This document shows, piece by piece, positions 40,911 to 52,067 of a stretch of DNA of 64,000 nt. The DNA comes from Rahnella bruchi. Lineage in GTDB: Bacteria; Pseudomonadota; Gammaproteobacteria; Enterobacterales; Enterobacteriaceae. Where the stretch lies: assembly GCF_003614975.1 (NCBI RefSeq), contig NZ_QZWI01000001.1, positions 372,001 through 436,000 on the forward strand, given 5' to 3'. Every line of letters starts with the position of its first letter. Position 1 is the stretch's first letter. The translations under genes were made by a program, and so were the position numbers. A model generated the notes under the pieces. It saw nothing but the letters and a program-made list of their open reading frames with translations, made no database searches and had not been told where the DNA came from.

Positions 40911-41846
40911 ATGACTCAGGTACCCACCTTTAACCGTTCGTTGCTGCACCCACGCTACTGGATCACCTGGCTTGGTCTGGGGTTGCTGTATGCGCTGGTA
41001 TTATTACCTTATCCGGTCATTTATCGTATTGGCACCGGACTGGGCCGTTTCTCTATGCGTTTTCTCAAACGTCGCTATAAAATCGCGCAACGCAATATCG
41101 AATTATGTTTCCCGGATATGCATCCGGAACAGCGCGAAGATATGGTAGTGAAAAACTTTGAATCCGTGGGAATGGGTTTATTTGAAACCGGCATGGCGTG
41201 GTTCTGGCCTGATTGGCGTATCGAGCGCTGGTTCAAAGTCAGCGGCCTGGAGCATATTCAACGCGCGCGTGACAACAAACAGGGTGTGCTGCTGATTGGC
41301 GTGCATTTCCTGACCCTGGAACTGGGCGCCCGTATTTTCGGCATTCATAACCCCGGCGTCGGCGTTTACCGTCCGCACGATAATAAACTGATGGACTGGA
41401 TCCAGACTAAGGGCCGTATGCGTTCGAACAAAGGTATGCTCGATCGCAAAGACCTCAAAGGGATGATCCGCAGTCTCAAGCAGGGCGACATCATCTGGTA
41501 TGCACCGGATCATGACTACGGCCCGCGTGCCAGCGTGTTCGTGCCGTTCTTCGCCGTAGATAAAGCCGCCACCACCACCGGCACCTATCTGCTGGCACGG
41601 ATGGGCAAACCGGCCATTATCCCGTTCACTCCACGCCGTATGGCGGGTGGAAAGGGTTATGAGATGATCATTCATCCTCAGGTGGCTGACTTCCCGCTGG
41701 ATGATGAAGTTGTCGCCGCGACGTATATGAATAAAGTGGTTGAGAATGAAATCCGCCAGGCGCCGGAGCAATACATGTGGCTGCACCGTCGTTTCAAAAC
41801 GCGCCCGCAAGGGGAACCCTCGCTCTATAAAGCGCTTAGTGAGTAA
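40911..41846 (+). CDS. lpxL: Kdo2-lipid IVA lauroyl/acyltransferase LpxL
   Basis: 311 residues. Adds a secondary acyl chain to Kdo2-lipid IVA during lipid A synthesis at the inner membrane. N-terminal anchor [24 protein letters not shown], the catalytic H-x4-E motif [62 protein letters not shown], and C-terminal [14 protein letters not shown]. Assigned LpxL, not LpxP, from its place next to mdtG and from similarity to E. coli LpxL; chain-length preference is not visible. Confidence 0.92.
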   Translation: MTQVPTFNRSLLHPRYWITWLGLGLLYALVLLPYPVIYRIGTGLGRFSMRFLKRRYKIAQRNIELCFPDMHPEQREDMVVKNFESVGMGLFETGMAWFWPDWRIERWFKVSGLEHIQRARDNKQGVLLIGVHFLTLELGARIFGIHNPGVGVYRPHDNKLMDWIQTKGRMRSNKGMLDRKDLKGMIRSLKQGDIIWYAPDHDYGPRASVFVPFFAVDKAATTTGTYLLARMGKPAIIPFTPRRMAGGKGYEMIIHPQVADFPLDDEVVAATYMNKVVENEIRQAPEQYMWLHRRFKTRPQGEPSLYKALSE

Positions 41847-41849
41847 CCT

Positions 41850-41885
41850 AAAAACCGGTCAGGCTCAGGCTCAACCGGTTTTTTG
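41850..41885 (+). terminator. Terminator of lpxL
   Basis: AAACCGGT/ACCGGTTT arms (41852-41859, 41874-41881) with a 14-nt loop, followed by TTTTG. Confidence 0.85.
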
Positions 41886-42056
41886 ATTTGCTTCGACAAT
41901 TTTTTTGAAAAACTTCTTCAAAGTTATCAGATTTTATCCTGCGCCGTTTAGGCCAATACTCTCAACATAATTTCTCCACGTGATAACTCCCCTGATTTTG
42001 GAGCCGCGTGACCTGCTGCCTGCACCTGGGCATGTTACCTTCAAAAGGAACACGTT

Positions 42057-42491
42057 ATGTTGGCTAAACTGAACGCTTCTTTCACCCGCGCCGTAGATCA
42101 TCAGGATTTCGGTAAACTGCTGTTACGTCTGACTTTTGGTATTCTGATCTTATTCCACGGCGTCGCGAAAATGGAAAACGGCGTTGGCTGGATTGCCCAA
42201 ATGCTACAGGCAGACGGCCTGCCTGCTTTCATCGCCTACGGCGCGTACATAGGGGAAGTGATTGCACCGGTTCTGATTATTTTGGGTATCTTCACCCGTC
42301 CTGCTGCGCTGGTGATGGCTTTCAATATTTTAGTCGCTGTCTTCCTGGTCGTTGCCGGTAAGTTCTTCACCACTACAGAAGTCGGTGCCTGGGGTCTGGA
42401 AGGTGAAGCAATGTATTTCTTCGGCGGTCTGGTGATCATGTTCCTGGGCAGTGGTCGTTACTCTGTCATGAAAAACGACGCCCTGCGTTAA
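42057..42491 (+). CDS. DoxX-family inner-membrane protein
   Basis: 144 residues with four predicted membrane helices: GKLLLRLTFGILILFHGVAKM, FIAYGAYIGEVIAPVLIILG, FNILVAVFLVVAG, GGLVIMFLGSGRYS. The conserved R-L-x-x-G-x-x-x-x-x-H-G pattern is that of DoxX/SURF4 proteins, linked in some bacteria to thiosulfate:quinone oxidation or redox stress defence. Function here unknown. It is an insertion between lpxL and mdtG compared with E. coli. AAGGA Shine-Dalgarno upstream. Confidence 0.85.
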   Translation: MLAKLNASFTRAVDHQDFGKLLLRLTFGILILFHGVAKMENGVGWIAQMLQADGLPAFIAYGAYIGEVIAPVLIILGIFTRPAALVMAFNILVAVFLVVAGKFFTTTEVGAWGLEGEAMYFFGGLVIMFLGSGRYSVMKNDALR

Positions 42492-42541
42492 TCGTTGCCT
42501 TTTTGCATCATATTGGTCGGTAATTAAATCTGTGTCTGTCG

Positions 42542-42571
42542 CGGTCAGCTTCGCTGCTGACCGTTTTTTTA
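42542..42571 (+). terminator. Terminator of the DoxX gene
   Basis: CGGTCAGC/GCTGACCG arms (42542-42549, 42556-42563) followed by TTTTTTT. Confidence 0.9.
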
Positions 42572-42775
42572 AGTTTTTTTTCACTTCGTTTGACCTTCTT
42601 CACCCACTGATTTTTTTAAACCTGTATTTTAGTTATTCCTGTTACAGTTCATTAACATCATTGAAGTGAATGATAATTAGGCGCATAATTATCATGCCAA
42701 TTGATTGTTACTTGTGCTCTGCCTTGTTTCCGTCTGTCATTCCAGAGCTAACCTGACTTCTTTTTTCGGTATTTT

Positions 42776-44014
42776 ATGACTCCGGCCTCTGAACCTGAAA
42801 TCGCACCAGACCCTATAAACTGGAAACGTAATCTGTATGTCGCCTGGATTGGTTGCTTCCTGACCGGTGCCGCATTCAGTCTGATCATGCCTTTCCTGCC
42901 CCTGTACATAGAAACCCTCGGCGTTACCGGCCATGAATCCCTGAACATGTGGTCGGGGCTGGTTTTCAGTATTACCTTCCTGTTTTCCGCTATCGCTTCG
43001 CCTTTCTGGGGCGGACTCGCCGACCGAAAAGGCCGTAAAATCATGCTGCTGCGTTCCGCGCTGGGCATGGCTATTGTCATGGCGCTGATGGGCTTTGCGC
43101 AAAACATCTGGCAGTTTCTGATATTGCGCGCATTACTCGGGCTGCTTGGTGGATTCGTCCCAAATGCCAACGCGCTGATCGCCACACAAATTCCGCGTAA
43201 TAAAAGCGGCTGGGCACTGGGCACGCTGTCTACCGGCGCGGTCAGTGGCGCACTGATTGGTCCGCTGGTCGGAGGGTTGCTCGCCGACAGTTACGGTTTG
43301 CGTCCGGTGTTCTTCATCACCGCCTGCGTATTATTCCTGTGTTTTCTGATGACGCTGTATTTCATCCGCGAACAGTTCGTGCCGGTGAATAAGAAAGACA
43401 TGCTCAACCGTAAACAAGTTTTCGCTTCGCTGAAAAATCCCAAACTGGTGTTATGTCTGTTTGTCACTACCCTGATTATTCAGATTGCGACGGGCTCAAT
43501 TGCGCCGATCCTGACGTTGTATGTCCGTGAACTCGCCGGCAATACACAAAATCTGGCCTTCATAAGCGGGATGATTGCTTCTGTGCCGGGCGTGGCCGCG
43601 CTGATGAGTGCTCCCCGTCTGGGTAAACTCGGCGACCGGATCGGGCCGGAGCGAATTCTGGTGGCGATGCTGGCGCTGTCAGTACTGCTGCTGATCCCCA
43701 TGGCTTTTGTCCAGACACCATTACAATTAGGTATTTTGCGCTTCATGCTGGGTGCCTGCGATGGCGCATTGCTTCCCGCCGTACAGACCCTGCTGATTTA
43801 TAACTGCACTAATCAGGTTGCCGGACGCGTGTTCAGCTATAACCAGTCTTTCCGCGATGTGGGCAATGTCACCGGCCCACTGCTGGGTGCCGCAGTTTCG
43901 GCCAGTTACGGCTTCCGAACGGTATTTTTCGTCACCGCGATGGTGGTGCTGTTCAACGCAGGATATTCGTACTGGTGTCTGCAACGCCGGCCTAAGCAGG
44001 CTATGGCCGACTAG
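42776..44014 (+). CDS. mdtG: Multidrug efflux MFS transporter MdtG
   Basis: 412 residues, 12 membrane helices, closely similar to E. coli MdtG, which exports fosfomycin and other drugs. Signature [19 protein letters not shown] (MFS motif A), [23 protein letters not shown] and [23 protein letters not shown] (motif C). Second-half motif A-like segment [16 protein letters not shown]. Conserved position next to lpxL and mysB. In E. coli it belongs to the MarA/SoxS regulon; no such site was firmly identified here. Confidence 0.94.
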   Translation: MTPASEPEIAPDPINWKRNLYVAWIGCFLTGAAFSLIMPFLPLYIETLGVTGHESLNMWSGLVFSITFLFSAIASPFWGGLADRKGRKIMLLRSALGMAIVMALMGFAQNIWQFLILRALLGLLGGFVPNANALIATQIPRNKSGWALGTLSTGAVSGALIGPLVGGLLADSYGLRPVFFITACVLFLCFLMTLYFIREQFVPVNKKDMLNRKQVFASLKNPKLVLCLFVTTLIIQIATGSIAPILTLYVRELAGNTQNLAFISGMIASVPGVAALMSAPRLGKLGDRIGPERILVAMLALSVLLLIPMAFVQTPLQLGILRFMLGACDGALLPAVQTLLIYNCTNQVAGRVFSYNQSFRDVGNVTGPLLGAAVSASYGFRTVFFVTAMVVLFNAGYSYWCLQRRPKQAMAD

Positions 44015-44056
44015 CCCCCTGACAAGGCGTCGCAGGACTTGTACTGACGGTTGCTC

Positions 44057-44455
44057 CTAGGCGGTCCAGTCGCGCAGCGCCAGTACCACGCGATAACCAT
44101 CAATATCCTCAAAGGTTTTACCGCATTCATCCCAGTAAGGATTAAACGAAGCCACGGCGATAAAGCCCGCTTCTGACATCCGCCTGCACTGACTCTGCCA
44201 TTCCCCGTCATCCGGGATATAGAACACCAGAAGATTGTCCTGCGTCGGTGCCCGCCCGACAAAAGTGCCGTGGTGATGGGTAAATTCCAGATGGTAATGA
44301 TGATGTGGATGTCCCACCAGCACGCCATCAAAACCCTGATGATCGCTAAAACTGCCGATCTCTTCGAAGCCCAACCCTTCACAATACATCCGCGCTAACA
44401 GCTCAAGATTATCCGTCGGGCGCGCCACCCGCATAACAGCATGTCGTGAAACCAT
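44057..44455 (-). CDS. VOC-superfamily (glyoxalase/bleomycin-resistance-like) protein
   Basis: 132 residues. Two-module VOC fold: RVARPTDNLELLARMYCEGLGFEEIGSF, an unusual His-rich stretch GHPHHHYHLEFTHHHG in the middle, NLLVFYIPDDGEW, and a C-terminal EDIDGYRVVLALRDW with the usual terminal Glu/Asp ligand. Metal binding is likely from the His cluster. Specific substrate unknown. Not present between mdtG and mysB in E. coli. Confidence 0.85.
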   Translation of the reverse strand: MVSRHAVMRVARPTDNLELLARMYCEGLGFEEIGSFSDHQGFDGVLVGHPHHHYHLEFTHHHGTFVGRAPTQDNLLVFYIPDDGEWQSQCRRMSEAGFIAVASFNPYWDECGKTFEDIDGYRVVLALRDWTA

Positions 44456-44668
44456 TTTATCCCCTGCTCCTTTTATCCGATGAAAGTCACCAGCAAGAAA
44501 ATGAGAATAGCAGAAAAAAATACGACTGATTTAGTCTGAAAACTTGCATCCTGTCAGTTATCGACAACAATCATTTAATCAGGTTTTTCACTGTCAGATG
44601 GTCGTTACTTATTCATTAATAACGCTATTTGCTTAACCCCTATTTCCCTTTCACCTCAGGAGACAACA

Positions 44669-45076
44669 ATGAGCATGTACGCAACGCTTGAAGAAGCTAT
44701 TGATGCCGCCCGCGAAGAATTTCTCGAAGCCGCGCAAGACAGGATCCAGGGCGACGAAGAGCCCGTTCCGGATCAGTTCAACCTGCAAAAATACATCATG
44801 CAGGATGGCGATATCATGTGGCAGGCAGAGTTTCTTACCGGTGAAGGCGAAGCTATCGACGCGCTGACTTTCCGCAGCGGTGCAGCCGCGCAGGCCATCT
44901 TTGACCAAGACTATGATCAGATAGAACTCGAAGAAGAGTGGGATGACGAAGCCACGTTATACGAATGGGATGAAGGCGAATTCCAGCACGAGCCGCAGCT
45001 TGATACCGAAGAAGGTGAAGCCGCAGCCGAAGAATGGGATGATGAAGACGACTATCCGGGACGGGATATCGACTAA
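44669..45076 (+). CDS. mysB: Acidic stress protein MysB
   Basis: 135 residues, extremely acidic (Asp/Glu-rich, more so towards the C-terminus). MYATLEEAIDAAREEFLE and QDGDIMWQAEFL match E. coli MysB (MsyB), found as a multicopy suppressor of secY/secA export defects. EWDEGEFQHEPQLDTEEGEAAAEEWD aligns with the E. coli C-terminus, with a short extra acidic tail here. AGGAG Shine-Dalgarno upstream. Confidence 0.93.
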   Translation: MSMYATLEEAIDAAREEFLEAAQDRIQGDEEPVPDQFNLQKYIMQDGDIMWQAEFLTGEGEAIDALTFRSGAAAQAIFDQDYDQIELEEEWDDEATLYEWDEGEFQHEPQLDTEEGEAAAEEWDDEDDYPGRDID

Positions 45077-45085
45077 GGCCGCAGA

Positions 45086-45331
45086 TTATTCGTAAGGCCC
45101 GTGACGCGCATCGATCGGCAGCATGAAAGTGTCGACAATCATTGATAAAGGCACGTCAATGACGGTGACATAACGCCACGGGCTATCACGTAAATCCCAC
45201 TGCACGCCGGGATAATACTGGTTACCATGTCCCTGCCCCGGCACGGTACGGCTGATGATACTCCCGCATCCGGCCAGCAGAAAAGTCAGTACTGCCAGCA
45301 CACATCCACGAAAAACAACCCGATTAATCAC
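45086..45331 (-). CDS. yceK: YceK/YidQ-family lipoprotein
   Basis: 81 residues. Lipoprotein signal peptide ending LLAGC, then GSIISRTVPGQGHGNQYYPG, WDLRDSPWRYVTVIDVPLSM, and MLPIDARHGPYE at the C-terminus, as in E. coli YceK. Function unknown. Adjacent to opgH, as in E. coli. Confidence 0.92.
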   Translation of the reverse strand: MINRVVFRGCVLAVLTFLLAGCGSIISRTVPGQGHGNQYYPGVQWDLRDSPWRYVTVIDVPLSMIVDTFMLPIDARHGPYE

Positions 45332-45481
45332 TCACACTACCTGTCGAATCAAATAAAAGAAGCCCGCTCTTCAGCGCTGAATTGCGCTGTCAGCTTAGCA
45401 CGCACGCGGTCGTCCCCATGTCAGGGGAAGGTAAAATTTACTACGTTAATGATTAAAGAGCACCTGTCTTCTCGTCTAAAG

Positions 45482-45518
45482 AAAACGGGCAGTATGTTTG
45501 CACATACTGCCCGTTTTT
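45482..45518 (-). terminator. Strong intrinsic terminator of opgGH
   Basis: 16-bp inverted repeat (45482-45497, 45502-45517), stem core ACGGGCAGTATGT, loop TTGC; the T-tract on both sides allows termination in either direction. Located 17 bp after the opgH stop. Confidence 0.92.
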
Positions 45519-45534
45519 AGCCTTGCACTGTCAG

Positions 45535-48117
45535 TCAGGCAGGTTTTACTTCCAGCGTCTGAGTGGCAGGGAATGCCTGCACATTACGCGGCAGCTGGTT
45601 GTAGTAAGCACCCCATGCCTGCTGATCCGGTTGCGTCCACACCGCAGAGTGCAAACGTGCCATCAGGACCGGATCACTGAGCAGAATCAGACGATCTGCT
45701 TTGCCCAGATCCTTCGGACCGGTTTTCAGCGCATGTTCAAGATGCGCACGACGACCGTTTTCAACGGCATCGCGCAACAGGTGACGGGACGTTGCCATCG
45801 CCGTTGCCAGTGCGTTGAAGCCCGGATCAAATACCGCGTGCATGAAACCATTTTGCAGCTTACGTTCGCGGTTAAGCGTCAGGTATTCTTCCGTCGCCAC
45901 CAGTTCACGCGGAGGATTGTACTCTTCCGGTATCAGGAACAGCTTGGCCCGCTTACTCTTAATCCCGAGCGTTGCCCGGCTCGACAGCACCGAAACAATT
46001 GGCGACAGGATCAGGGAGAAGACGATTGGCGCCAGCCACCACAGGAAACGCAAGTCCAGCCATGCCATACCGGCAGCCCAGACCGCCCCCAGCAACAGCT
46101 GAGATCCGTGACGTTTGAAGGCTTCGCCCCACGGCGTGTCATCATCATCACGTTGCGGTGAGTTCCAGACCACTTCCCAGCCCAGGAATGCGCTGACCAC
46201 AAAAACGGTGTGGAACAGCATGCGTACCGGTGCCAGTAAGACGGAGAACAGCATCTCAAGGAACATCGAAACCAGCAGACGGAATGCACCGCCAAACTCT
46301 TTCGCGCCTTTCGCCCAAATCAGCACGATACTCAGCAGCTTGGGCAGGAACAGCAAGACCATGGTGGTCGAGAACAGGGCTATTGCCAGCTCAGGACGCC
46401 ACTGTGGCCACACCGGGAACAACTGTCGCGGTTGCAGGAAGTACTGCGGTTCCATCAGCGTATGAACGACCTGCAATGCCGTAGACAGTGCGAGGAACGT
46501 AAACCACAGCGGAGCCGAAAGATAAGACATTACGCCCGTCAGGAACACCGCACGGTGAACCGGGTGCATACCTTTTACCAGGAACAGGCGGAAGTTCATC
46601 AGGTTACCGTGACACCACCGGCGGTCGCGTTTCAGCTCGTCCAGCAGGTTCGGTGGCAACTCTTCATAACTGCCCGGCAGATCATAAGCAATCCACACAC
46701 CCCAGCCTGCACGACGCATCAGCGCAGCTTCCACAAAGTCGTGAGACATGATGGAACCAGCGAATGAACCTTCACCTGGCAATGGTGCCAGCGCACAGTG
46801 TTCGATGAACGGCTTCACGCGGATAATCGCGTTGTGGCCCCAGTAGTGAGATTCACCCAGCTGCCAGAAGTGCAGACCAGCGGTAAACAGCGGACCGTAA
46901 ACACGGGTCGCAAACTGCTGGCAACGCGCATACAGCGTATCCATGCCTGACGCTTTTGGCGCGGACTGAATAATACCGGCGTTCGGGTTGGCATCCATCA
47001 GACGCGCAAGACCGGTCAGACATTCACCACTCATCACGCTGTCGGCATCGAGAATAACCATATAGGCATATTCCCCGCCCCAGCGACGGCACCAGTCATC
47101 GATGTTTCCGCTTTTACGCTTCACACGACGGCGGCGACGACGATAGAAGATACGGCCATGACCTTCGACGTCGCGGCAGACTTCCATCCAGGCTTTTTGT
47201 TCCGCAACGCAGATATCCGGATCATAACTGTCGCTCAGGACATAGATATCAAACTGATCCAGATCGCCGGTGGCTTTAACAGATTCATACGTTGCACGAA
47301 GACCCGCGAAAACGCGCTCCACGTCTTCGTTACAAATCGGCATGATCAACGCAGTACGGTTATTCGGATTCAGCGGCTCATTGCCTTTGGTCGACGCCGT
47401 TATGCTGTATTTGTCACGGCCGATGAGCAATTGTAAAAAGCCCATCAAAGCGGTCCAGAAACCGGCCGAAACCCAGCAGAACAAGATGGCGAACAGCACC
47501 AGAATACCGGTCTGTAAGACGTAAGGCAGTAACTGAAGAACCGACTGTTGCCAGTCCTGGTTGATCATATCGCTTGGGTCGATGAGCGCCCAGCCCTGAT
47601 AAGGCAGGATGGTTTTCATGTACCAGGTGGCGATCGCCGTTTGCACCAGCATCAGAATAAGCAGGATGTAACGACGAACAGAACCGGCATGACGCCAGCG
47701 CTTCTCGGACTCAGGCATTTCTGAGGCGCGGTGGCGGGAAGCCGCACTGCGCCCCATCAGATTGTCCCAAAAACGTCCGACCGGGTTAGTGCGCCAGACA
47801 TCAGGGAACATGCTGGAACGTTTAACCGGCGGCATGGCACTGGCGATAGTACGGCCTTCATTATCGACTTCGTCCAGAGTGCCCTTCTCTTGGGCATCCG
47901 GCCAGCTTGCGCTGACGCGGGCTTTCACTGATACCAGAGGGGCATCAGGATCGGCAGCATCAGCGGTGGCCGACACATCACCGCCTAAGCGGTGATGGAC
48001 GGTTGCAAAAGCCTGCTCTTCAGCAACGGGAAGCTGCTGAGTGAGCGCCGCTTTCTGTTCTTCAGTAAGCGGCAAAGCTTCTACATAATCTTGAGTAGAG
48101 TGCGTTGACTTATTCAT
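45535..48117 (-). CDS. opgH: Osmoregulated periplasmic glucan glucosyltransferase OpgH
   Basis: 860 residues (E. coli 847). Inner-membrane GT2 glucosyltransferase that makes the beta-1,2-linked glucan backbone and, in E. coli, also delays division through FtsZ. Visible: [19 protein letters not shown], membrane helices ([36 protein letters not shown]), catalytic Asp motifs ([29 protein letters not shown]) and the R-x-x-RW motif [15 protein letters not shown]. The ATG at 48117 overlaps the opgG stop by 8 nt and there is no strong Shine-Dalgarno, suggesting translational coupling; the longer ORF start is rejected. Confidence 0.96.
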   Translation of the reverse strand: MNKSTHSTQDYVEALPLTEEQKAALTQQLPVAEEQAFATVHHRLGGDVSATADAADPDAPLVSVKARVSASWPDAQEKGTLDEVDNEGRTIASAMPPVKRSSMFPDVWRTNPVGRFWDNLMGRSAASRHRASEMPESEKRWRHAGSVRRYILLILMLVQTAIATWYMKTILPYQGWALIDPSDMINQDWQQSVLQLLPYVLQTGILVLFAILFCWVSAGFWTALMGFLQLLIGRDKYSITASTKGNEPLNPNNRTALIMPICNEDVERVFAGLRATYESVKATGDLDQFDIYVLSDSYDPDICVAEQKAWMEVCRDVEGHGRIFYRRRRRRVKRKSGNIDDWCRRWGGEYAYMVILDADSVMSGECLTGLARLMDANPNAGIIQSAPKASGMDTLYARCQQFATRVYGPLFTAGLHFWQLGESHYWGHNAIIRVKPFIEHCALAPLPGEGSFAGSIMSHDFVEAALMRRAGWGVWIAYDLPGSYEELPPNLLDELKRDRRWCHGNLMNFRLFLVKGMHPVHRAVFLTGVMSYLSAPLWFTFLALSTALQVVHTLMEPQYFLQPRQLFPVWPQWRPELAIALFSTTMVLLFLPKLLSIVLIWAKGAKEFGGAFRLLVSMFLEMLFSVLLAPVRMLFHTVFVVSAFLGWEVVWNSPQRDDDDTPWGEAFKRHGSQLLLGAVWAAGMAWLDLRFLWWLAPIVFSLILSPIVSVLSSRATLGIKSKRAKLFLIPEEYNPPRELVATEEYLTLNRERKLQNGFMHAVFDPGFNALATAMATSRHLLRDAVENGRRAHLEHALKTGPKDLGKADRLILLSDPVLMARLHSAVWTQPDQQAWGAYYNQLPRNVQAFPATQTLEVKPA

Positions 48118-49645
48118 TTGCAGGCAGCTGATAGCTCCAGGTTTCACTCAGAGTTTTGTCGCCATTGGCCAGAGAAGCGCGCATTTCGATCGCTTTCTTC
48201 GGATCCTTCACTTTCAGACGCAGCGTCAGACGCCAGCCTTTAGTCACAGGATTATAGCGGACGGAGTTTTCAACCAGATCACCGTTGTCGCCAACGCTGA
48301 CCTGAGACGCCACCGGAGTGTCGCTCTTCAGTGCTTTCAGGTTCGGACCCACGAAGTCAACCAGGAAGGCAACGCTGCCGTCCGGCTCACGGATCAGGTT
48401 CGACTGTTTCACATCACCGGTAGAACGCATAGTCCGTTCAACCCATGCCAGATCAGGAGAATGTAACTTCTCTTCTTCACGGGTGAAGTGTAAACGATAG
48501 TTCAGACTCAGCGGTTTGCCCGCATCCGGCAACTGATCCGGCGTCCAGAAAGCAACAATGTTGTCGTTGGTTTCGTCAGCAGTCGGAATTTCTACCAGCT
48601 CAACTTTCCCTTTACCCCAGTCGCCTTTGGTCTCAACCCAACCGCTCGGACGCAAGTCGTAACGATCGTCCAAATCTTCAAAGTTGGAGAAGCTGCGACC
48701 ACGTTGCAGCAGACCGAAGCCTTTCGGGTTTTCCATTGAGAACTGGCTAACCGCAAGGTGTTTCGGATTATTCAGCGGACGCCAGATCCATTCACCGTTA
48801 CCGGCGTGAATCGACAGACCATTGGAATCATGCAGCGCCGGACGATAGTTCAGGACCGGTGAAGGCTGATTCGCGCCAAACAGGAACATGCTGGTTAATG
48901 GTGCCACACCCAGTTTGCCCACTTTGTCGCGCAGATAAACCTGAGACTGCACATCCACCGTGGCTTCTTTGCCCGGATAAACGTCCAGACGATAAGCACC
49001 GGTTGCACGTGGAGAATCCAGCAATGCGTAAATGACTAAGTGTTTTTCATCAGGATTTGGACGCTCGATCCAGAATTCGCGAAAACGCGGGAATTCTTCG
49101 CCTGAAGCCAGTGCTGTGTCGATCGCCAGACCACGTGCAGACAAGCCATAAACCTGACCTTTACCGATGACGCGGAAGTAGCTGGCACCCAGCACACTCA
49201 TAATCTCGTCATCTTTGTCAGCTTTATTGATTGGATAAAGCACTTTGAAACCAGCAAAGCCGAGGTTTTTCACTGAGTCAGCGTCATGTTTGACGTTGCC
49301 AAAGTTGAAATAGTCCGGGCTGTATTTGATTTCTTTGACCGAGTTCGCCGTCACTTCATTGATTTTGACCGGCGTATCGAAGTACATACCCTGATGATAA
49401 AACTCAAGCTTGAAAGGCGTATTCAGGTTTTTCCAGTACGCTTTATCATGATTGAATTGAATTTGTTGGTAATCTGCGAATTTGAGATCGCGGAACTGAG
49501 ACGGAAGATTGCTTTTCGGCGCTTCGTAACCTTTATCGGCTAAAGCCTTCGCTTGTTTTGCAACATCATCTATAGAAAAAGCCCAGGCAGATGAGGTGAA
49601 CATGGTCATCAACACTGCGGCACTTAGCAAACGGACTTTGATCAT
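48110..49645 (-). CDS. opgG: Periplasmic glucan biosynthesis protein OpgG
   Basis: 511 residues from the ATG at 49645, the E. coli length. Sec signal peptide [20 protein letters not shown], then [19 protein letters not shown]. The mature protein has the OpgG beta-sandwich domains needed for beta-1,6 branching of glucans. Conserved: [68 protein letters not shown] Shine-Dalgarno upstream. The first gene of opgGH, divergent from opgC. Confidence 0.96.
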   Translation of the reverse strand: MIKVRLLSAAVLMTMFTSSAWAFSIDDVAKQAKALADKGYEAPKSNLPSQFRDLKFADYQQIQFNHDKAYWKNLNTPFKLEFYHQGMYFDTPVKINEVTANSVKEIKYSPDYFNFGNVKHDADSVKNLGFAGFKVLYPINKADKDDEIMSVLGASYFRVIGKGQVYGLSARGLAIDTALASGEEFPRFREFWIERPNPDEKHLVIYALLDSPRATGAYRLDVYPGKEATVDVQSQVYLRDKVGKLGVAPLTSMFLFGANQPSPVLNYRPALHDSNGLSIHAGNGEWIWRPLNNPKHLAVSQFSMENPKGFGLLQRGRSFSNFEDLDDRYDLRPSGWVETKGDWGKGKVELVEIPTADETNDNIVAFWTPDQLPDAGKPLSLNYRLHFTREEEKLHSPDLAWVERTMRSTGDVKQSNLIREPDGSVAFLVDFVGPNLKALKSDTPVASQVSVGDNGDLVENSVRYNPVTKGWRLTLRLKVKDPKKAIEMRASLANGDKTLSETWSYQLPANE

Positions 49646-49977
49646 ACGTGACCCTATGGAAAAATTTTTATCCGACACCTTGTCTCCTTTTACGCGCGCT
49701 TAACTCGTTTACTGTAACTATTTTAAGGGAAGTGTCAGGTTTCCGACAACTTGAGCAGTCGATGGTTCAGCCATTGATGAACCGTTTAAGCGCAACAGGG
49801 TACAAGGATATCAATTCGTTGAAACTCCGGCTATGGAAACTTGTCTTATAACAAGGCATGTTTTAAGGTCAGAAACTAAACTTGTGTCAACAACCGTCAT
49901 TTTTGGTTACCCGAAGAATTAACCCAAACACAAATTACGCTCTAAAATTAGGATGAGCTCTCTACAACGGATACGTA
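49646..49977. promoter_or_regulatory. Divergent promoter region of opgGH and opgC
   Basis: 332 bp without a gene between divergently transcribed opgG and opgC. AT-rich near opgC, including TAAAAT (49943-49948) as a possible -10. I see no convincing repeats or operator. Confidence 0.4.
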
Positions 49978-51162
49978 ATGAAAGAACAGAAACCACAACG
50001 TGAGTTCTTCTTAGACTCCATCCGCGCATATTTGATGCTGCTGGGTATTCCTTTCCATATATCATTGATTTACTCCAGTCATATCTGGGCGGTAAACAGT
50101 GCAATACCCTCTCACGGCCTGACAATATTCAATGATGTCATTCACGCATTCCGGATGCAGGTGTTCTTTGTCATCTCCGGATATTTTTCTTATATGCTGT
50201 ATGAGCGCTACAATCCTCAGCAATGGCTGAAGGTGCGCCTGGAGCGCGTCGCCATCCCACTGGCCGCGGCCTTCCCGCTCATCACCATTCCGCAGTTGTA
50301 TTTCCTGATGAAATTTACCGATAAATTCTCCGGCTGGGACAGCATGGGCTTTTATCAAAAGATTAATACCACCGTCTGGGAACTGGTCTCCCATTTATGG
50401 TTCCTTTTAACGTTGGTTATTCTTACCAGTATTTGTTTCTACCTCTTCAAATTTATTAAAGAAATTAAGACTAGTCGCATTCAAATTATTAAAAGACGGA
50501 CAAACAGCTTAGGAAAACTCTCAATTATATTTTTATTCATCGGATTAATTTACGCGGCATTTAATAGAAGCCTGTATCTTTTTGCGCCTGATTTACTTTC
50601 CAACGGTGCTTTTAATTTCATCGTTATGCAGACGTTGTTTTATCTGCCATTTTTCATCATCGGCGCGTTTGCTTATAAATTCTCCTGGTTGAAAGAGTTG
50701 TTCCTGAAACCATCAGCAACGGCCGGGGTGGTCAGCATCTTCCTGTTCGTGGCTTACATGTTCAATCAGCATGTTAATACCCCGCAACTGTATTCGATGG
50801 AAATCGATGCCATCATCACGACCCTGCTGGGCATTCTGATGGTTAACGTGGTGTTCTCGTTCAGCCACTACCTGCTGAATTTCCAGGCGCCGTGGATAAC
50901 CTATCTGGTGAATTCATCACTGTTTATCTATCTGATCCACCACCCGTTAACGCTGATTTACGGTGCTTTCATTACACCTAAAATTCAAAGTGACTGGCTG
51001 GGCTTCTTCCTGGGACTGGTGTTTGTTTTCGGTATCGCGTTCTTCCTCTATGAGATCCACAAACGCATTCCCATCCTGCGTTTCCTGTTCTCGGGTAAAC
51101 CGCAGCATCCGGCAAAAAAAAGCTCTTCTGAGCCGACTCCACCTCAAAATCAGGCATCCTGA
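49978..51162 (+). CDS. opgC: Glucans biosynthesis protein OpgC (succinyltransferase)
   Basis: 394 residues. Acyltransferase-3 family integral membrane protein with about ten helices that adds succinyl groups to periplasmic glucans. Start MKEQKPQREFFLDSIRAYLMLLGIPFHISL contains the family R-x-x-x-x-x-x-x-H-x-S/T signature (DSIRAYLMLLGIPFHISL). Others: FVISGYFSYMLYERY, WFLLTLVILTSICFY, FIYLIHHPLTLIYG. The C-terminal tail is Lys/Pro-rich and cytoplasmic. Adjacent, divergent opgGH supports the assignment. Confidence 0.94.
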   Translation: MKEQKPQREFFLDSIRAYLMLLGIPFHISLIYSSHIWAVNSAIPSHGLTIFNDVIHAFRMQVFFVISGYFSYMLYERYNPQQWLKVRLERVAIPLAAAFPLITIPQLYFLMKFTDKFSGWDSMGFYQKINTTVWELVSHLWFLLTLVILTSICFYLFKFIKEIKTSRIQIIKRRTNSLGKLSIIFLFIGLIYAAFNRSLYLFAPDLLSNGAFNFIVMQTLFYLPFFIIGAFAYKFSWLKELFLKPSATAGVVSIFLFVAYMFNQHVNTPQLYSMEIDAIITTLLGILMVNVVFSFSHYLLNFQAPWITYLVNSSLFIYLIHHPLTLIYGAFITPKIQSDWLGFFLGLVFVFGIAFFLYEIHKRIPILRFLFSGKPQHPAKKSSSEPTPPQNQAS

Positions 51163-51194
51163 TCCCTTTAGCGGACTGATGTGAGGACAGATAG

Positions 51195-51229
51195 AAAAGG
51201 CGGCCCTGCTGATGCAAGGTCGCCTTTTT
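51195..51229 (+). terminator. Terminator of opgC
   Basis: AAAAGGCG/CGCCTTTT arms (51195-51202, 51221-51228) with an inner GCC/GG pairing and a following T. Confidence 0.8.
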
Positions 51230-51243
51230 AGTCTCTGAAGCAG

Positions 51244-52049
51244 ACCTATATCAGCGAGATGTCTGAATCGACGGGATCACTGATATCCCGACTTTCAGAC
51301 GATTTGCATCCGGCTGATGGGCATCCAGCACAATTTTCACTGCCAGGCGCTGTACAACTTTGGTGTAATTTCACGTCACCAGAACAGGCGTTGCATGTTG
51401 GCCGGGATCGCCTGTTCGAGATACTGCGTTGCTCACGGTTACTGGTAATGCCTAAACGTGCCTATCATAAAACGACAAACAGCCATCATCGCTTTTACCG
51501 TCACCCTAATTTATTGAAGTCAGGAGTAAATCAGATTATTGCCTGCCATCCGGAACAGGTATGGGTCACGGATATCACTTATCTTCCGCTGCGTCAGGGA
51601 ACGGTGTATGTGAGTCTGGTCACTGACGCCTGGCCGAGAAAAATAGTGGGATATCATGTGCATGAAAGACTGCATACCCGGAATGTGGCCGCCGCGCTCA
51701 AAATGGCTCTGATGAGCAGACGCACAGCATCTGTCCTGATACATCACTCAGACCGGGGCATACAGTACTGCTCAACTGAATATCAGGCGCTGCATGAACG
51801 ACACGGCGTTATCTGCTCGATGACGGACGGATATGACTGCTATCAGAATGCGCTGGCGGAGCGGGTAAACGGGATATTGAAAATGGAGTATCTGCTCACC
51901 AGGCCAGAAAATATCAAGCAGGCAAGAAAGATGGTCAGGGAGTCGGTGGAAATCTACAACACCCAGCGACCCCATCTATCATTAAAATATAAAACGCCCA
52001 ATGAAGTTCATCAGGCGTTTTAAGGCTGAAAAGAGTCAACCTATATCAG
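51244..52049 (+). mobile_element. Remnant of an IS3-family insertion sequence
   Basis: An IS3-type OrfB fragment lies between two copies of the 11-bp direct repeat ACCTATATCAG (51244-51254 and 52039-52049). The right copy belongs to an IS-end-like sequence reading TGACTAGTCCTGATATAGG on the minus strand. OrfA and the proper left end are missing, so the element cannot move by itself. Confidence 0.7.
51259..52023 (+). pseudogene. Truncated IS3-family transposase OrfB
   Basis: 254-codon frame. From about residue 36 it matches the OrfB family: LHVGRDRLFEILRCSRLLVMP (HTH_21 end), AYHKTTNSHHRFYRHPNLL, then the integrase core with catalytic triad Asp in WVTDITYLPL, Asp in HHSDRGIQYCS and Glu in NALAERVNGILKMEYL. 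The ending RPHLSLKYKTPNEVHQAF is intact. The first ~35 residues show no similarity and there is no OrfA frame upstream, so the gene is 5'-truncated; the ATG used by an ORF caller is incidental. Confidence 0.85.
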
Positions 52050-52067
52050 GACTAGTCAGAGAAAACA

